This document shows positions 24,656 through 37,899 of a stretch of 64,000 nt of DNA, in pieces (position 1 is the stretch's first letter; each line of letters starts with the position of its first letter). A program made the position numbers and the translations under genes. The notes under the pieces are model-generated. The model saw nothing but the letters and a program-made list of their open reading frames with translations. It made no database searches and was not told where the DNA came from. The stretch comes from Chlorocebus sabaeus (taxonomy: Eukaryota > Chordata > Mammalia > Primates > Cercopithecidae), in assembly GCF_047675955.1 (NCBI RefSeq), contig NC_132914.1:38614521-38678520 (forward strand), in the 5' to 3' direction.

Positions 24656-25052
24656 AGGTGGCCCAGCTCCATAGTCTGTGTTTTCAATCCTGAACCTATG
24701 CTGTCTCTCAAACGAGCAGATAATCCTTAAAGTTTGAAACTCCTACTACCCTTTCCCAGATGTTTGCTTCACCATTCTTCAAAGCTACTATTTCAAACAT
24801 TCTCTCTCTTAAAATTAGTACATCTTTTTTCTCTTCTCCTTAGTCTTCTTTGATGAAATTACTCCACAATTTATTTATAAACAAACCCCTTTGATTGTTC
24901 AATTTCCAAACTTACCAAATTGGCTCTCACATAAATTGGCTCTCCACATTTTTGAATTTTTTCTTCTTATGTAGTTGAAGTATTCTCTGCTTCTGTCCAA
25001 ACAAACACTTGTATGGCTCTTGAATTTCTTATTTGCTGCCTCAAATTCTTTA

Positions 25053-25600
25053 CTCTTGTATTCATTAGTATTGCTGTGTAACAAATTACCCCAAAACTTA
25101 GCATCTTGAAATAATAGACATTTACTAGCAAAGTTTTTGTACATCAGATATCTGAGCATGTCGCACCAGGGTCCCCTGCTTCAGAGTCTTTCGCAAAGCT
25201 GCAATCAAGGTGTCAGCCAGCATTGGAGTCTCATCTTAAGACTCAACTGGGGAAGCAAATGTTTCTAATTTCACTTATGTGGCTATTGACACGAATCAGT
25301 TTCTATACTTGTGTTAACTGTGAGACTCAGTTATTTGCTGGCTATTAGATAGAACCCATCATCAGATGCTTGCCACATGGGCCTTCTCAATATGGCAGCT
25401 TGTTTTATCAAAGCTGAAGAGAGTCTGATAGCAAGACAGTAGTCATAGTCTTATGTAACATAATCATGAGAGTGACAGCCTATAATCTCTACCACTTTCC
25501 ATTAGAAGCAATTTGCTAGACTAGCCAACACTCAGGGAAAGGGATGAATACTCAAGAACTATGGATCATTGGGGCCATATTAGAATCCACCTGTGACAAT
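25053..25600 (-). mobile_element. MLT1-like LTR, antisense
   Basis: Begins with the reverse of the MLT1 3' end (ATTGCTGTGTAACAAATTAC, then 'CAAAACTTAGCATCTTGAA') and continues with an 'AATCAAGGTGTCAGCCAGC' motif. Diverged, so the far boundary is approximate. Confidence 0.65.
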
Positions 25601-25751
25601 TCTCCAATGCCTTCTTTCTCCTACATAATCACATTCTCCATGTCTAATAGAGCACATTAATCAGTATTCAAACATGCTTTAGATTATCTAATTTTACAAA
25701 AATTCTGTGACTCCACTCTTTCAGCTAGTACCCAGTTTATTATTTTTTATT

Positions 25752-26047
25752 TTTATTTTTTTTTGAGAGAGAGTTTTGCTCTTGTTGCCCAGGCTGGAGT
25801 GCAATGGTGTGATCCTGGCTCACTGCAACCTCTGCCTCCCGGGTTCAAGTGATTCTCCTGCCTCAGCCTCCCGAGTAGCTGGGATTACAGGCACCTGCCA
25901 CCACACCCAGCTAATTTTTGTATTTTTAGTAGAGACAAGGTTTCATCATGTTGGTCAGGCTGGTCTTGAACTCCTGACTTCAGGTGATCCACCTGCCTCG
26001 GCCTCCCAAAGTGCTGGGATTACAGATGTGAGCCACTGTACCCAGCC
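25752..26047 (-). mobile_element. Alu (AluS-like), antisense
   Basis: Complete and well conserved, from a T-rich tail and GAGAGAGAGTTTTGCTCTTG to CTGTACCCAGCC. Confidence 0.94.
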
Positions 26048-26119
26048 GTATTATTTTTTAATTTTGTAGTTAGTATGTTACGTATCTTGTTTATGAAATT
26101 TTATCCTCTTCTGGTAATA

Positions 26120-26330
26120 AAAAAATGTTCTTCTATGCTGTTTTTCTAAGACTTTGTTGTTTTTTTCTTTTATATGTAGATACGCATACCTTTCATTTAG
26201 ATCACTTTCATACTTAAAATTTTGTGTATGGTACGGATGATTATATTTTTCAATATTGTTATCAAATTGACCCAGAATGATCTAATTTTCTGAAAAGTAT
26301 TCACTCACATTGTACTGTAGACTAAACTTT
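26120..26330 (-). repeat. L1M-like fragment
   Basis: 'AAATTTTGTGTATGGTACGG' after a T-rich stretch fits the antisense L1 ORF2 region seen at 18.3 and 60.3 kb, in a much older copy. Confidence 0.45.
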
Positions 26331-26559
26331 GTCATAAACATGTGATTCAGTGTAGGTTAATTAGATTCTTCTATATTGTGTAGTCTAAATAAAACTGTGA
26401 ATAACAATTAACCTTATAAGACTGATTTTTACATCTTTATGGAAGGTTATATTTTCCCACAGTCTTGAAATGTGAAATTAAGTAAATCCCACTAATGAAC
26501 ACACAGACCACAGACACATAGTAAACAGAGAGTCCACACGTGTATAAACACACACAGGT

Positions 26560-27030
26560 ATCTAAACATCTACACTCTCAATAACAAACTAATTTTATTA
26601 ATTCATTAGACAAATAACAAATACTATTCCTTTGTTGCATCTTTGTGTAACCTATTTTTGACTTAATAAGTTAAATTTTTGTTTATTTCTTAGTTATTGG
26701 AATTTTTGTGCAGTTGCTCTTCATTAATTTTTCTGTTGTTACATCAATGATTTTCTTAGAGATTTATAACATGCATGTTTATTACTCACTTTTTCACTTC
26801 GTTATTAATTTGCAGAAGTTTTACATTTAATGCAGGCAAACCTACTGAAATTTTTCTCTATTTTCTTCAGATAGATTTTTAGAATTTCAGTATGTTTTTA
26901 TTATGTAGAACTTATCTAGGCAAATGGAAATTGGTTAAAACTTAAATGGATTTTGTTTCCAATATAATATGTAGGTAATTTTCCTAACACCATTTACTGA
27001 ATAATCTGTTCCTTTCCCAATTTTTGTGCT
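26560..27030 (-). repeat. L1M-like fragment
   Basis: 'TTGCAGAAGTTTTACATTTA' and 'TTCCTAACACCATTTACTGA' then 'ATAATCTGTTCCTTTCCC' match, in order, the antisense ORF2 phrases at 60.15 and 60.40 kb. Confidence 0.6.
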
Positions 27031-28754
27031 GGAGTGGGACTAGATAATTTGAGAAGGCTTGGCTCAATGTTAGCTCTTGCAGTATTTGTGTAGAAGTCAC
27101 CTCTCTTCCCTGCCAATTTCCTCCCTCCATTCCTTCTCATTCACCCCTCTAAATATCCAGGTTCTGTCCTGTGTCTTATAAGCTACGGTATCTTCACAGC
27201 CCAAAGGGATGCTGTGTGTGTCTGTATTCTGTCTTTCCTCTTAGGTTCTCTTAATGTTTGATATATCCTTTATCTTAGCTAAACTATCTCATAGCAGAAA
27301 AATTAACTTAGAAAAATATAACACATATTATCTTTGTGCATCAATGCACAGTATGTTCACAAAACATACTCTAACCTTTGACTATTATTTTCTCTTTCTG
27401 AAAAACAGGATTGAAATATAGCTATAAAAACTATTGTGTTATAGCAAATGCTCAGCAGACCTAGTAAAGGACCAAGGTAGGTGGAAAGGTAATTTGCTTT
27501 TCCTGCTTTTACTCTAAATATGGCTTAATCAATCAATTTAATACCTAAATATCTCTGTAATCACCATATAGACATTACAAATAGACACAATATATGCAGC
27601 CATCTTCAGGAAATGTGCTTTGATGATATGCAGGTATGCACATTGAATTATACTTACTATGACAAGATTAAAAGAGAAGCTGTTAAATGGATATGCATGA
27701 AGTAGGACCTGCCTGTAATTTTCTCTTTCCTTTTCCTTCATTCCTACCCTGTCCCTTTCTCTCACTGTTTTTCTTTTCTATTTTGTTTATACTGAGCCCT
27801 AAAAATAGGAAATTGAATTAACAATAATTCTCAATTCATGACACACTGTCATTATTAGTCTATGCAAGTCACTCTATTGCTTTATTTTATTTTTTGCTTT
27901 TATTCATTTTCTTCACGACTATTCCCTTCTTTATATAGTCACCTACCCCACTTAAATTATGTATCCTTGAAAAATGTGCATTGTTGTTTTATGAATGTAT
28001 CTGTTTTAAATTTATAAACATGGCATTCTGCAACAGATGTGCTTATTGTTATTTTTAACTCAACATTGTGGCCATAGACTGAGCTGTACGTAGATCATTG
28101 CTCTTGACCACTGCACAGCCCAGAGGCTAATCTACCACACTTTTTTTCTCTTCTACTGGAGACGAGCACCTAGGTTTCTCATAATTCCCTGGTCTCAAGA
28201 CAAAGCTGCAAAGAACCTCCAGATCAACCTTTGGAAGAGGCTCCCAGGGGAGAGTTGCCGGGTCATAGGGCTGTACATTCTTGATGTCACTAGGTGCTGC
28301 TAGATTGTTCTCCAGATTTGTGGGCTTATATTTCTTAAGTATTTTGGCAGAATTCACATTAAGTTGAAATTTTGATTTTGTGCCAACATTCAGGGGCATG
28401 TTAGAGTAACTTTATAACTGTGTGAAAAATTAAATAAAAAAATCTAATGTTTAAAGTGCTTTTACATGCAGTTCTTTTTTAGATTATTTAACCAAAAAAC
28501 AGTATTTCTGAGAAATGGTGCATACAATATGTAGTTTTATTCATATCTATTAATGTGGGTCAGATTTTATGAAAATACTTTAAGTAAAATTCTACTCTCT
28601 ATATCATTGGAATAAAGGTCTATATATTGTGTAGCATGATTAATAGAATAATCAGACATTTTATTATTATGTCCATTTTACATTTACAAATGCTGTACCA
28701 TGAATTATGTTTGCCCTAGAGAAAATAACAAGACCTGCCATTTATTAAACACCT
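27031..28754. other. unassigned, partly old LINE-like
   Basis: 27.88-28.35 kb resembles very old antisense LINE sequence (the 'GTTGCCGGGTCATAGGGC' and 'GCTGCTAGATTGTTCTCCA' phrases). The 90-codon minus-strand frame at 28127-28399 overlaps this and is not called as a gene. Confidence 0.4.
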
Positions 28755-28935
28755 CCTACGTGTGAAAGAAATAAGCACTACTTGATTATTCTTAACATAA
28801 TATATGTGTAGTAGTCATTATTTTACTCATTCTACAGGTAAAGAAATTAGTATTCAGAAAGGTTAAGTCATCTCCCACAAGAATTGTACAGCCTGTACAT
28901 ACAGAAACTAGGATTCAATTCAAGAACTACATTAA
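28755..28935 (-). repeat. MIR fragment, antisense
   Basis: 'TTTATTAAACACCTCCTACG', 'CTACAGGTAAAGAAATTAG' and 'GAAACTAGGATTCAATTCA' in antisense MIR order. Confidence 0.75.
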
Positions 28936-28984
28936 CTACAAAGCCTGGATCTTTCATCATTAACTTCAAAACAAGATGGTGTAT

Positions 28985-29195
28985 GGCTATAAGAAGGACA
29001 GCATGCCTTAGTGGTTAACACCGAAGTCTTATAAGCCAGATGTCCAAGTATAAATTCCAGTTCTGCCACTAAGAACTCTGAAACCTTAGCATGTCACTCA
29101 AACTCTGTATGTCACCTTCTTCGTCTATAAGACAAAGATGGTTTCAGTAATAATATAATAATATCTCCTTTCTCAGGTTGTTTTGACTCCTAAAT
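28985..29195 (+). repeat. MIR fragment, sense
   Basis: 'AGCATGCCTTAGTGGTTAA', 'AATTCCAGTTCTGCCACTA', 'ATGTCACTCAAACTCTGTAT' and 'CTTTCTCAGGTTGTTTTGA' give a near complete MIR. Confidence 0.85.
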
Positions 29196-31377
29196 GACTA
29201 AAACATATTTAAAGCTTAGGACAGTTTGCAGGATATTTCCAGTCAATGATTTCCTGTTATTTTTCCTAAGAGGACTATTCTTTTGTTCAGATATTCACTC
29301 CTCTTCCTCAAAGCCCTGTTCACCCAAGGGAAGCTGGACTCATCCTCAATTCCAGGTGTTTTCCTGGTTAGTTTGAGTCAATCAGCATAATTCTGTGCTC
29401 CTTAGTGGTGAGTCATTCTGGAATGGCTTTAATAAGGAATTATGGTCAGTGACAATCAAGATTTTTGCTGGGATTTTTCTAGAAAGGCCCTTTGCTTGCT
29501 TTTCCAGGAAGAACTACCTCCCTGACTATTTGACATGTATGAGGAAACACAGAACCCTGACAATGACAGGCACCCATTCTTTAGCTATGAGGAAAACCAG
29601 CCTTAGAAGCCAGCCAGGGCCATAGAAGTTAAGAACCTGAGTCACTGAAGGCATCATTCTGCCTGCAAACACAAAGCCTGCTCTACCCTTATACTCCAAA
29701 CTATTGGTAATGTCAATATGAGTTCAATTTTTGGTGCCGTAGGTGAAAAGTTGTGTTAATAGAAACAGTTAAATGTTATTTTTCCTAGCTCTTAGACTTT
29801 AGAGATTAGGAGAATGAACTACTTCCACTTGAGGGGGAACTCAGGTGCCAGAAGAAATCCTGCTGAATGTCGAAATGCTGAAGACTAAAGGTTTTCTAGG
29901 AAAGTTTGAATACATGAGAAAGATTCTTGGAAACAGAAGAGGGATTACATAAAAGGGCATTGTAAAAGAAGCAAAGCATCGGATTAAAAAGATAAACAAG
30001 TATGTCAAATAGTTTTAAAAAGAAAAGAAAGACACACAGTCAGAAAGAGATGGGGATGACAACCAATCCAAAGGGCGTAAAATATGGCGGATGATTATGA
30101 ATCAGATAGGAGAAAGGAACATGGAGCTAGGAAGTGGGCGAGGAGTACATGAGTGGAATTGATCAACCTCTTTATTCCAGTCAGAAATTTGGTGTACAGT
30201 TGTGAGATGACTTTGTAAATGAATAATTTAAGCATAGTCTTAACTGTGAACCAAAATTGCACATAAACTATCATATTTATTAAACATTAAACAAACATTC
30301 ACTGATGATTATATGTATTGTGCATACAAACATGCATAGAAATTGGCTCTCCATAAAAATATATAATTTTAGCACTGGAAATATCAGATAACGATAATGC
30401 TGTCACAAAACTGGTGAACAAGATTTGCAACATATATGAAATATGTTTTGGGGGCTTCAATAATCCAGATGGTAGAGTGGTTTCCCTAGCTCTTGTTCAA
30501 AGTTCCATTGAATGACATACTCTTCTCTCTAGGCTTGTAACAAGGAATGCATATCTACTTAATAGATGTGGTAAGACACATACAAAACAAAGACTCATTC
30601 TTTTCTTTTCCAAACAAGACAAGCTATGATTTGAACACAGGCAACCTGGCTTCAGAGTTTACAGTGATTCTCATTCTGGTGATAAGTATCAAAACTATTA
30701 AAAAGGTAATAAAAACATCATTGTTTTAAGTTCCACTTATTGAAATTTATTCCAGCTCTATGTCTGACATGAAAACAAAAATATAAAATAATTCTAATTG
30801 CAATATTATTTATAATGTGCAAACACTAAAAGCAAACAAAATCCATTAATAATTGATTCAGTTTTATAAAGATGATGCATCTATACAATGAATGACTAGA
30901 AAATAATTTAAATATATATTGTTGTTGGTTTCATCACCTGGAAAAGTGGTGAATTTATATGGTGAGGTGAAGAAAGACAAACTACAAAGCTGGGTAGTTG
31001 GTCTCCATTTGTTGAAAAATTCTACAGTAGGGCTGTATATACTGAAGAATATTTCTGGAAAATCATACAACAAATATTAATGGTTGTTATCTCTGAATGT
31101 GGATTATTTTCAACAATAAGCACATGTCAATTTTATAATCAGAGAAAACATAAAAAAGCAGTTACACTTCAAAAAAATGAGAGAGAGAAAGAAAGGAAGA
31201 AGAGAAAACTAACCAAGTTAGAGAATAAAAATGGCTACCAAATCCACCTTGGACTGCTGAAGATTTCTTCATAGATAAGGGGTACATTTTGTATCAGTTC
31301 TTATTTTAGTAGATTTACATCTAAATTTTATTTATTGCAATGACAACGTTCTTAGTGCAAGTTATTTCTGAAGAAAA
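29196..31377. other. unassigned AT-rich sequence
   Basis: About 2.2 kb without a gene, Alu or L1 that I recognise. Short open frames (for example 29395-29625) look random. Confidence 0.5.
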
Positions 31378-31670
31378 TTTTTTTTTTTTTTTTTTTTTTT
31401 TGGAGACAGGGTCTCCCTCTGTTGGAGTGGCATGATCATGGCTCACTGCAACCTCCTGGGCTTAGGTGATACTTCCACGTCATTCTCCCAAGTTGCTGGT
31501 TACTGGCACTATGGGTGTGTACTACCATGCCAGGCTATTATTTATTTATTTGTAGAGATGGGATTTTGCCATGTTGCCCAGGCTGGTCTCAAACACCTGG
31601 GTTCAAGCAATCTGCCCACCTCGGCCTCCCAAAGTGCTGAGATTACAGGTGTGAGCCACTGTGGCCAGCC
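31378..31670 (-). mobile_element. Alu (AluJ-like), antisense
   Basis: A 24-base T-run, then GGAGACAGGGTCTCCCTCTG with a deletion in the right arm, ending ACTGTGGCCAGCC. Confidence 0.88.
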
Positions 31671-33220
31671 TACTGAAAATACTAAATTCTTATCATTTGA
31701 GTAATGCAATACTTTTAACTATCTTTTAAATGTAAAACTTTACTGTCAATACTACTTATCAACTGTTAAAAAGAAAACTTCTTGAATTTTTATTGTGTAA
31801 TAATCAATGGATCATTTCCTAGTTTGACTCCTCTTCCATCTTATGTGAGTTTGGACTGATGTTAAAGAAGTTATTAAGCTTCAAACTGAGTTGGAGGTAA
31901 GAACTAGGACACAGAGTAATTGGAGTTACAAATCCTGGTAACTGTGATTTTTAATTATATGACAGTTATTGAAAACATGAAAATCTATATGACATTTTCT
32001 TAATTATGGCAAACAGTATACATTTGAATGAAGTACTTTCTCTTTAGTATAAAATTATACAGAGAAATTACATTAAACTGAAACAGAGAAACATATTTTT
32101 AAACAGTCATTACAAATAGCAAACTACAAGAATTTTTTCTAGAAATTCTCTAAGCCTTCCCATTTATACAAGTTTAACTGTATTTTGAGAGACTCTAGTG
32201 CACTCAGTACTCTAACTGCTATCTTGTTTTTGGGTTGAGAGTGGGAGGGCCTTTGGTTCTTCATAGGAGGGGACAGGTATTTGCTTTACACTAATAAATA
32301 AGAGGACACTCTGAGTTCTACTGTAATATATAATCATTTTGTACAACAATTGTGAATGGTAATTGAAGTATTCAAAACATAGTATAGATATTTTATTTAT
32401 GCTTTCAAGATTTCTGGAAGGTAGGATGATACAGGTATCAATGATTTCATTTTATAGATGAGATTATACTGAAATTAAATAATTTATGTCGAATTTATGG
32501 CATGGCAGAGCAAATCATGGCAAAAGCATCTCTTTGTTTCTTAGACATCATTCTAGTCAACAGAATTTCCATGTGGAATTTCCAGTATCAGTTATTTTAA
32601 AAAATTATATTTTCATGTAATAAATTATTAATATATAATACTAGTTATGTACATATTTCCCTTGAGTTTGGGATGAATGAGCGAAGAAGTGGCTTCAGAA
32701 GCCCAAAGTAATACTGACCGTAAATGAGGTCAGTGACATTTTTCCTGGTCTTGTCCTGAAACCCTCCTTACATTGGTTTTAGATTATGGTTTCCACATCA
32801 CTGTAATAAAAAGTAAAAAATGACAATCGACAAAATAATTTGCTTCCTTTCACTAAACAACAAGCCAAATTAATGAGCTGACATCTCTAAGTTCTGTGAA
32901 AATTGCTGTAATTTTGCAGAAACATTCAGAAAAATATTACTACAGAAAATTTTTATTGAACTAAGCACAAGTAAGAGTTTGATCGAAATTATAATATAGT
33001 GATTGATTTATTAAGATAAAACTTAAGAAACATACACAATTGGTTTATTACATAGAAAACTTTTAGCTATTTAAGACCAGTTAAGTGGAACCAAATAGTC
33101 GAAAATAGCCGTATTGGTATTGCATAGAACAGTTAATCAATATTCTCATTTGCATAAATTATTCAAAGACCTCTAATAAACATGACCTTGGAACTTCCCT
33201 CATCAGAGGAAGCAAAACAA
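31671..33220. other. unassigned AT-rich sequence
   Basis: No gene or repeat family recognised. Confidence 0.5.
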
Positions 33221-33230
33221 AGAGAGAATT

Positions 33231-33511
33231 TTTTTTTTTTTGAGATGGAGTCTCACTCTGTCGCCCAGGCTGGAGTGCAGTGGCGCGATCTCGGCTCACT
33301 GCAAGCTCCACCTCCCGGGTTCACGCCATTCTCCTGCCTCAGCCTCCTGAGTAGCTGGGACTACAGGCGCCCGCCACCGCGCCCGGCTAATTTTTTGTAT
33401 TTTTTAATAGAGACGGAGTTTCACCGTGGTCTCGATCTCCTGACCTTGTGATCCGCCCGCCTCGGCCTCCCAAAGTGCTGAGATTACAGGCGTGAGCCAC
33501 CGCGCCCGGCC
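33231..33511 (-). mobile_element. young Alu, AluYd-like, antisense
   Basis: An AluY with many intact CpGs. Read in sense it lacks 12 bases in the left arm, between GAGACCA and CGGTGAAAC (junction at about 33428), the diagnostic deletion of the AluYd lineage (consensus positions about 86-97). Target duplications of 13 bp at 33221-33233 (overlapping the T-run) and 33512-33524 differ at one position. It is the youngest-looking Alu in the window. Confidence 0.9.
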
Positions 33512-33639
33512 AGACAGAATTTTTAAACAATGGAATAAAATGAATGCAATTACAGTGTCTATTGACATATCACGTTTGATAGTGTATTTTATTCTAAAAC
33601 AACCCCATGGCAAATGTAAGAAAAACAAGCCAATACAAT

Positions 33640-33850
33640 GTAGCATTTAAGAGTACGAGTTCTTCAGTGAGGCTGATCTTAGCTTAAGCCTAGGATCTGC
33701 CACTTTTGATTTGTGTGAACTTGGTCAAGTTGTGGGAACAATAATAGTACCCACCCAAAATGGTCATTGGGAGACTTGAATGAGATTGTGTATGTAAGGA
33801 ATGTAGTGCTGTGGCTGTCACATAGTGAGAGTTATTATATATTAGCTCTT
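33640..33850 (+). repeat. MIR fragment, sense
   Basis: 'AAGAGTACGAGTTCTTCAG', 'AGGATCTGCCACTTTTGAT', 'AACTTGGTCAAGTTG' and 'CTGTCACATAGTGAGAG' in MIR order. Confidence 0.8.
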
Positions 33851-35462
33851 GTGGTTGTTTTTTATACCATCCCTCTTTGTCAGTGTCTATGACCCACAAG
33901 ATATAACACAAAATTAAAGTTAACTAAATACAGAATTTAATCTATTTTTCTCTATAAACCATCTCTCACAATAGTCCCTTCTTAAATAGAGTAATAGTAC
34001 CCTTCCTGATGTTTGGGTGACTTTAGAAGAATCCGTCTGTAATCTAATTGAAAGTTGCCACAATTTTTAATTTAATACCTCACTTTAATTTGATTTTCTT
34101 CAAATTCCTTATTCTGCTGTGTCTGATAATTCATTCCTGCAGAGACTGCACAATTGCTGTAAATTATTTACGTGATTTTGGTGTACATAATAGTTTTATT
34201 CACACCACTTTATTCCTCTTACAAATGGCAGTCTGTACTGTCATGATACCCCTTCTAACTACATTTTGCCAAAGATAGCAGGAAAGCAAGATAAGAGCAA
34301 ATAACTCCTAATGGATTAAGTGTCAACAGACAAGAATTATAAGAATTGATACTGCTCTGTGTTCTCTGGATTTAACTGATTCTGTATTATTCAGAGTAAA
34401 ACATATCCAAAATGTATCACTTCTCTAACATAATGTATTATCAGCCTACTTTTGTAAAAAAAAAAAAAAAAAATCTGCCTCATTTTTAATGAACTTTCAA
34501 CTAACTCAACTTCAAAGTATCTTTTATTGTTCTTATCAAGTTTGGAATTTTTCTGTACTGTCAAAGAGACCTTGTTATTATCTCATGCATTACAAACATA
34601 GTCATTATGCTACTAGGCACAAATCTGATCCTAGATTATGATGGAAAAATTATCAAGATAAGAACAAAGTCTGTTAACTTCAACACAGATGAACATATTC
34701 CACAGGAACTATTTTGGCCTGCAGTGGCTAAGTACTTTTGCCTCAGCTACCAGAGTAGTTTTATATAGTTACAGATTACATATAAAGCACTTGGGAATTT
34801 AGAGCACTTGGGATAATTATAGAAATAGTACTAATTTATGATAAATGACCAGGGAATTGAGAGAAGAAAAACACAGATAATGAAATTTTCTTTATGAGAA
34901 AATTTATATAATAGAGAATTGAAAAACTGTTGTTATATTTCAAGTACTAACTTATGCTATATGAACATATATAAAATAAATGATTTAAAGTCCTATTCTT
35001 TGAAAAATTCCCCCAACCTTTCCAACTTCATGGCCCTTAATGGAATGCATAAAAGATGAAAAAGAGTCAAAAATGAGTTGGTTTTGACAAAACATTATCT
35101 GTGCATGAGGTGAAAAAAGTCTTTCCCTTTCACATTTTACCTCTCTATTCATCATTTTTGAGTCTTAGAATACAGCATGTTATTTTAGGAATTTTAGCAT
35201 TTGACTCAACAGCCAATACCTCCTAGATTCATTCTTGGAAGTAGGTATGACTCAGAGCTGGGATGAGACCCTGACTCTTCTCACTGGCAACACCCAAGGC
35301 ACATTCCAGTTTCATTACTGCACTAGGAATTGGCCCAAATAATTTAGCAAGTTAATGTTTTAATCTCTTTTCATGAATATACGACCGCTGATAGCCGATT
35401 GAAGCAAAAACTAGTTACTAAGCTGAAAATACTCAACCAATTGCTTAAAGTTTTTATTTTTA
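33851..35462. other. unassigned AT-rich sequence
   Basis: Includes an A18-type run near 34457-34473. No gene seen. The stretch near 35210-35310 may be an old MIR but is too degraded to call. Confidence 0.45.
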
Positions 35463-35733
35463 TTTATTTTTTCCTTGAGGTGGAGTTTCACTCTTGTTGC
35501 CCAGGCTGGAGTGCCAATGATGCGATCTCAGCTCACTGCAACCTCCACCTCCTAGGTTCAAGTGATTCTCCTGCCTCAGCATCCCGAGTAGCTGGGATTA
35601 CAGGCACCTGCCACCATGCCAGGCAGTTTTTAAAATATATTTTTAGTAGAGACGAGGTTTCACCATGCTGACTAGGCTGGTTTCGAACTCCCAGCCTCAA
35701 GTGATCCACCTGCCTTGGCCTCCCAAACTGCTG
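35463..35733 (-). mobile_element. Alu (AluS-like), antisense, incomplete at sense 5' end
   Basis: From CTTGAGGTGGAGTTTCACTC to CTCCCAAACTGCTG. The last approximately 40 bp of a full Alu are missing. Confidence 0.9.
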
Positions 35734-37899
35734 CTTAAAGATAATTTGAATCAAGCCTTGGTTCTTGGCTTGGAAATAAGCTAAGTGAATTTGTAGTCTT
35801 TCCTTTGTTTCTTGGTTGGCAAAGCACATTCTCAGGTCCAGGCTGAATGAAAGGTTATGAGAAATGTAACAGGCTTGGTTTTGGCTACAATGTGTAACAC
35901 AGCTAGAAGTTGGCCTTGCCCAACAAGAAGAGAGTGGCTTTCCTTTCAGTTCTTCCCCCAGTGTTAATATTCAGCCTGCAATTTTCACTATCTAAGGATG
36001 TTTAAAAGATAGAATATTATGATCAGTGAACACATAAGGGTATGCCCAAGCTAAAGATGCAAGGTGTTAATTTGTCTAATTTGCCAAAAGGCATTTATTT
36101 AAATATTGTTGGATCTGTTTCGCTGAAATACTTGTGCATATTTTAAACTCATTTCAAGTGCTTTCTTTGTTTACTCAAACTAATTACTTCCATTTAATTA
36201 GGCTCCATGTTCCTAGCTCACTCAAGCTTTTCAGCGATATTACAATTTTGCTAATATGTAGAAAAATATTTTACAGTCTGGGAAGTGAAAGAGACTATCT
36301 GACTCAACTGATGTCACAGACTTATGCCACAATGTTTCCAGACGGCAAAAGTTTATGAGGTTCACTTGGGTGTGTCCATTCCCTTAGAGTTCAATTCTTG
36401 TCACGTTCTTTCCTTATACTTAGCTCTTTTGGAAGTGCTCAGGCTTTTATTTGATTATGTAAAAGATTTTCCTGTTCTGTTTGGCCTACTTCATTACTTA
36501 GTTTCACTTTACATGTCCTCATTTTTGAACTTGCTATTCTCTGTGGACAACTTTTGACATCTGCTTTTTGACATCTGCTTTTCTTTAATAATAAAAATGT
36601 TATGTTACTCAGACTATAATTTGCTCATGCTCCTTACTTTTACTATAGGAATTGCATGGGTATACCAAGGACATCATATGAACTTTTTTTCTCAAGTAAC
36701 TGAAGTCTCATGGTCCTAACAGTCTCATGTCTCAATGGAATATTTTTGGATTCCATCTCTTCTATCTCTTGTTAAAAATGCTGTCACTGTCATTGTGTTT
36801 ACTGTAAAACCAATAAATGTCAAGCTATAGCTATAACTGTATATGCACGGTTATAACTATTACTGTTTATAGCTGTAAGTCACAACTTTTTCTGTAGCTA
36901 AAAAAAGGAATGGATTTCTCCTGCCCAGAAGTATTTGAAGAAATTCTAGAACATGCATCTCCAGTTTATGCAATTCAAAAAAATATTTTCATGCTGTTGT
37001 TAAATGATTTCTTATTTAATCAGAAATTTATTGTTTGCCTATTTATTTGTAGCAAGACAGGTCAAAAGAGAGGGGGAAACTCAGAACATAGTGGCAAATG
37101 TTACTTTATCACATATGAATCTATATGTATTAAATGAGAAATATAGCATCTTATTTTGAAAAAGAGTTTAAAAGCATATTAAACATCTAGCACACCAATC
37201 CTCACTGGTTACTGAACAGCTAACAAAATCTCATCTTTCATACGGAAAGAAGGCTCAGAAGGTTATTAACCTCTATTATTAGTCTTCGCTAATTCTTCGG
37301 TTAGCTCCAAGGATTTAAAAGACAAAGTCTGGAGCTGTTCTCATCAATTCCAACTGATGCCATTTGGTGTCATAGAGAAGTACAAGCTTTCCAGGAACAA
37401 GGCTCAACTGGCAGCAAGGAATCATCAATGATGAATTTATAAAACCCACCCAAGCATCTGGTAGCAGCTTCAGGATAATGGCAGTAAGTAATATGCAGCC
37501 AGGTGACAGGATCTCTTTGCATTCCTAAGATTCAGAAGATGGTAAAGGAAGTGGAGTAAGGAGGGTTTGGAATGATGCCCTACTGCGTATTTTCAGGACG
37601 ACTTGTCATGCTACACAATTTGAAGAGTCAAACTGGGAGGGGAGGCAATTTGGATCCAAAGGGTTCATTCAGGGTAAGTAGAAGGAAGCAGCCACTAAGA
37701 TTTTATTTATATTTCGCTGCTTTCTTTCATCATCCTTCCCTTTAATTTTCCCTTCCAGGTTCCCAAATGATCACATTCCCGTCCCCAGTAGTAAAATGCC
37801 TGTGGAAGTAGAAGATGGATGCTGTGGCAACTGAACCTGGAGTCAGACTCAGAATCCCAGCTTCACTCGGGAGCAGGCCTTGCATGGCTGTTCAGGGGC
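35734..37899. other. repeat-poor sequence upstream of PDZRN4
   Basis: About 2.2 kb with no Alu, L1 or LTR that I can identify, becoming more GC-balanced toward the gene. It may contain upstream regulatory DNA, but no element is resolved by eye. Confidence 0.45.

Noticed and set aside
25776..26069. 97-codon frame with typical 'CNLCLPGSSDSPASAS' pattern
   Set aside because: This is translated Alu. The same pattern recurs in every antisense Alu here.
28127..28399. 90-codon minus-strand frame as a possible small gene
   Set aside because: It overlaps sequence resembling a very old antisense LINE and has no recognised homologue or gene context.
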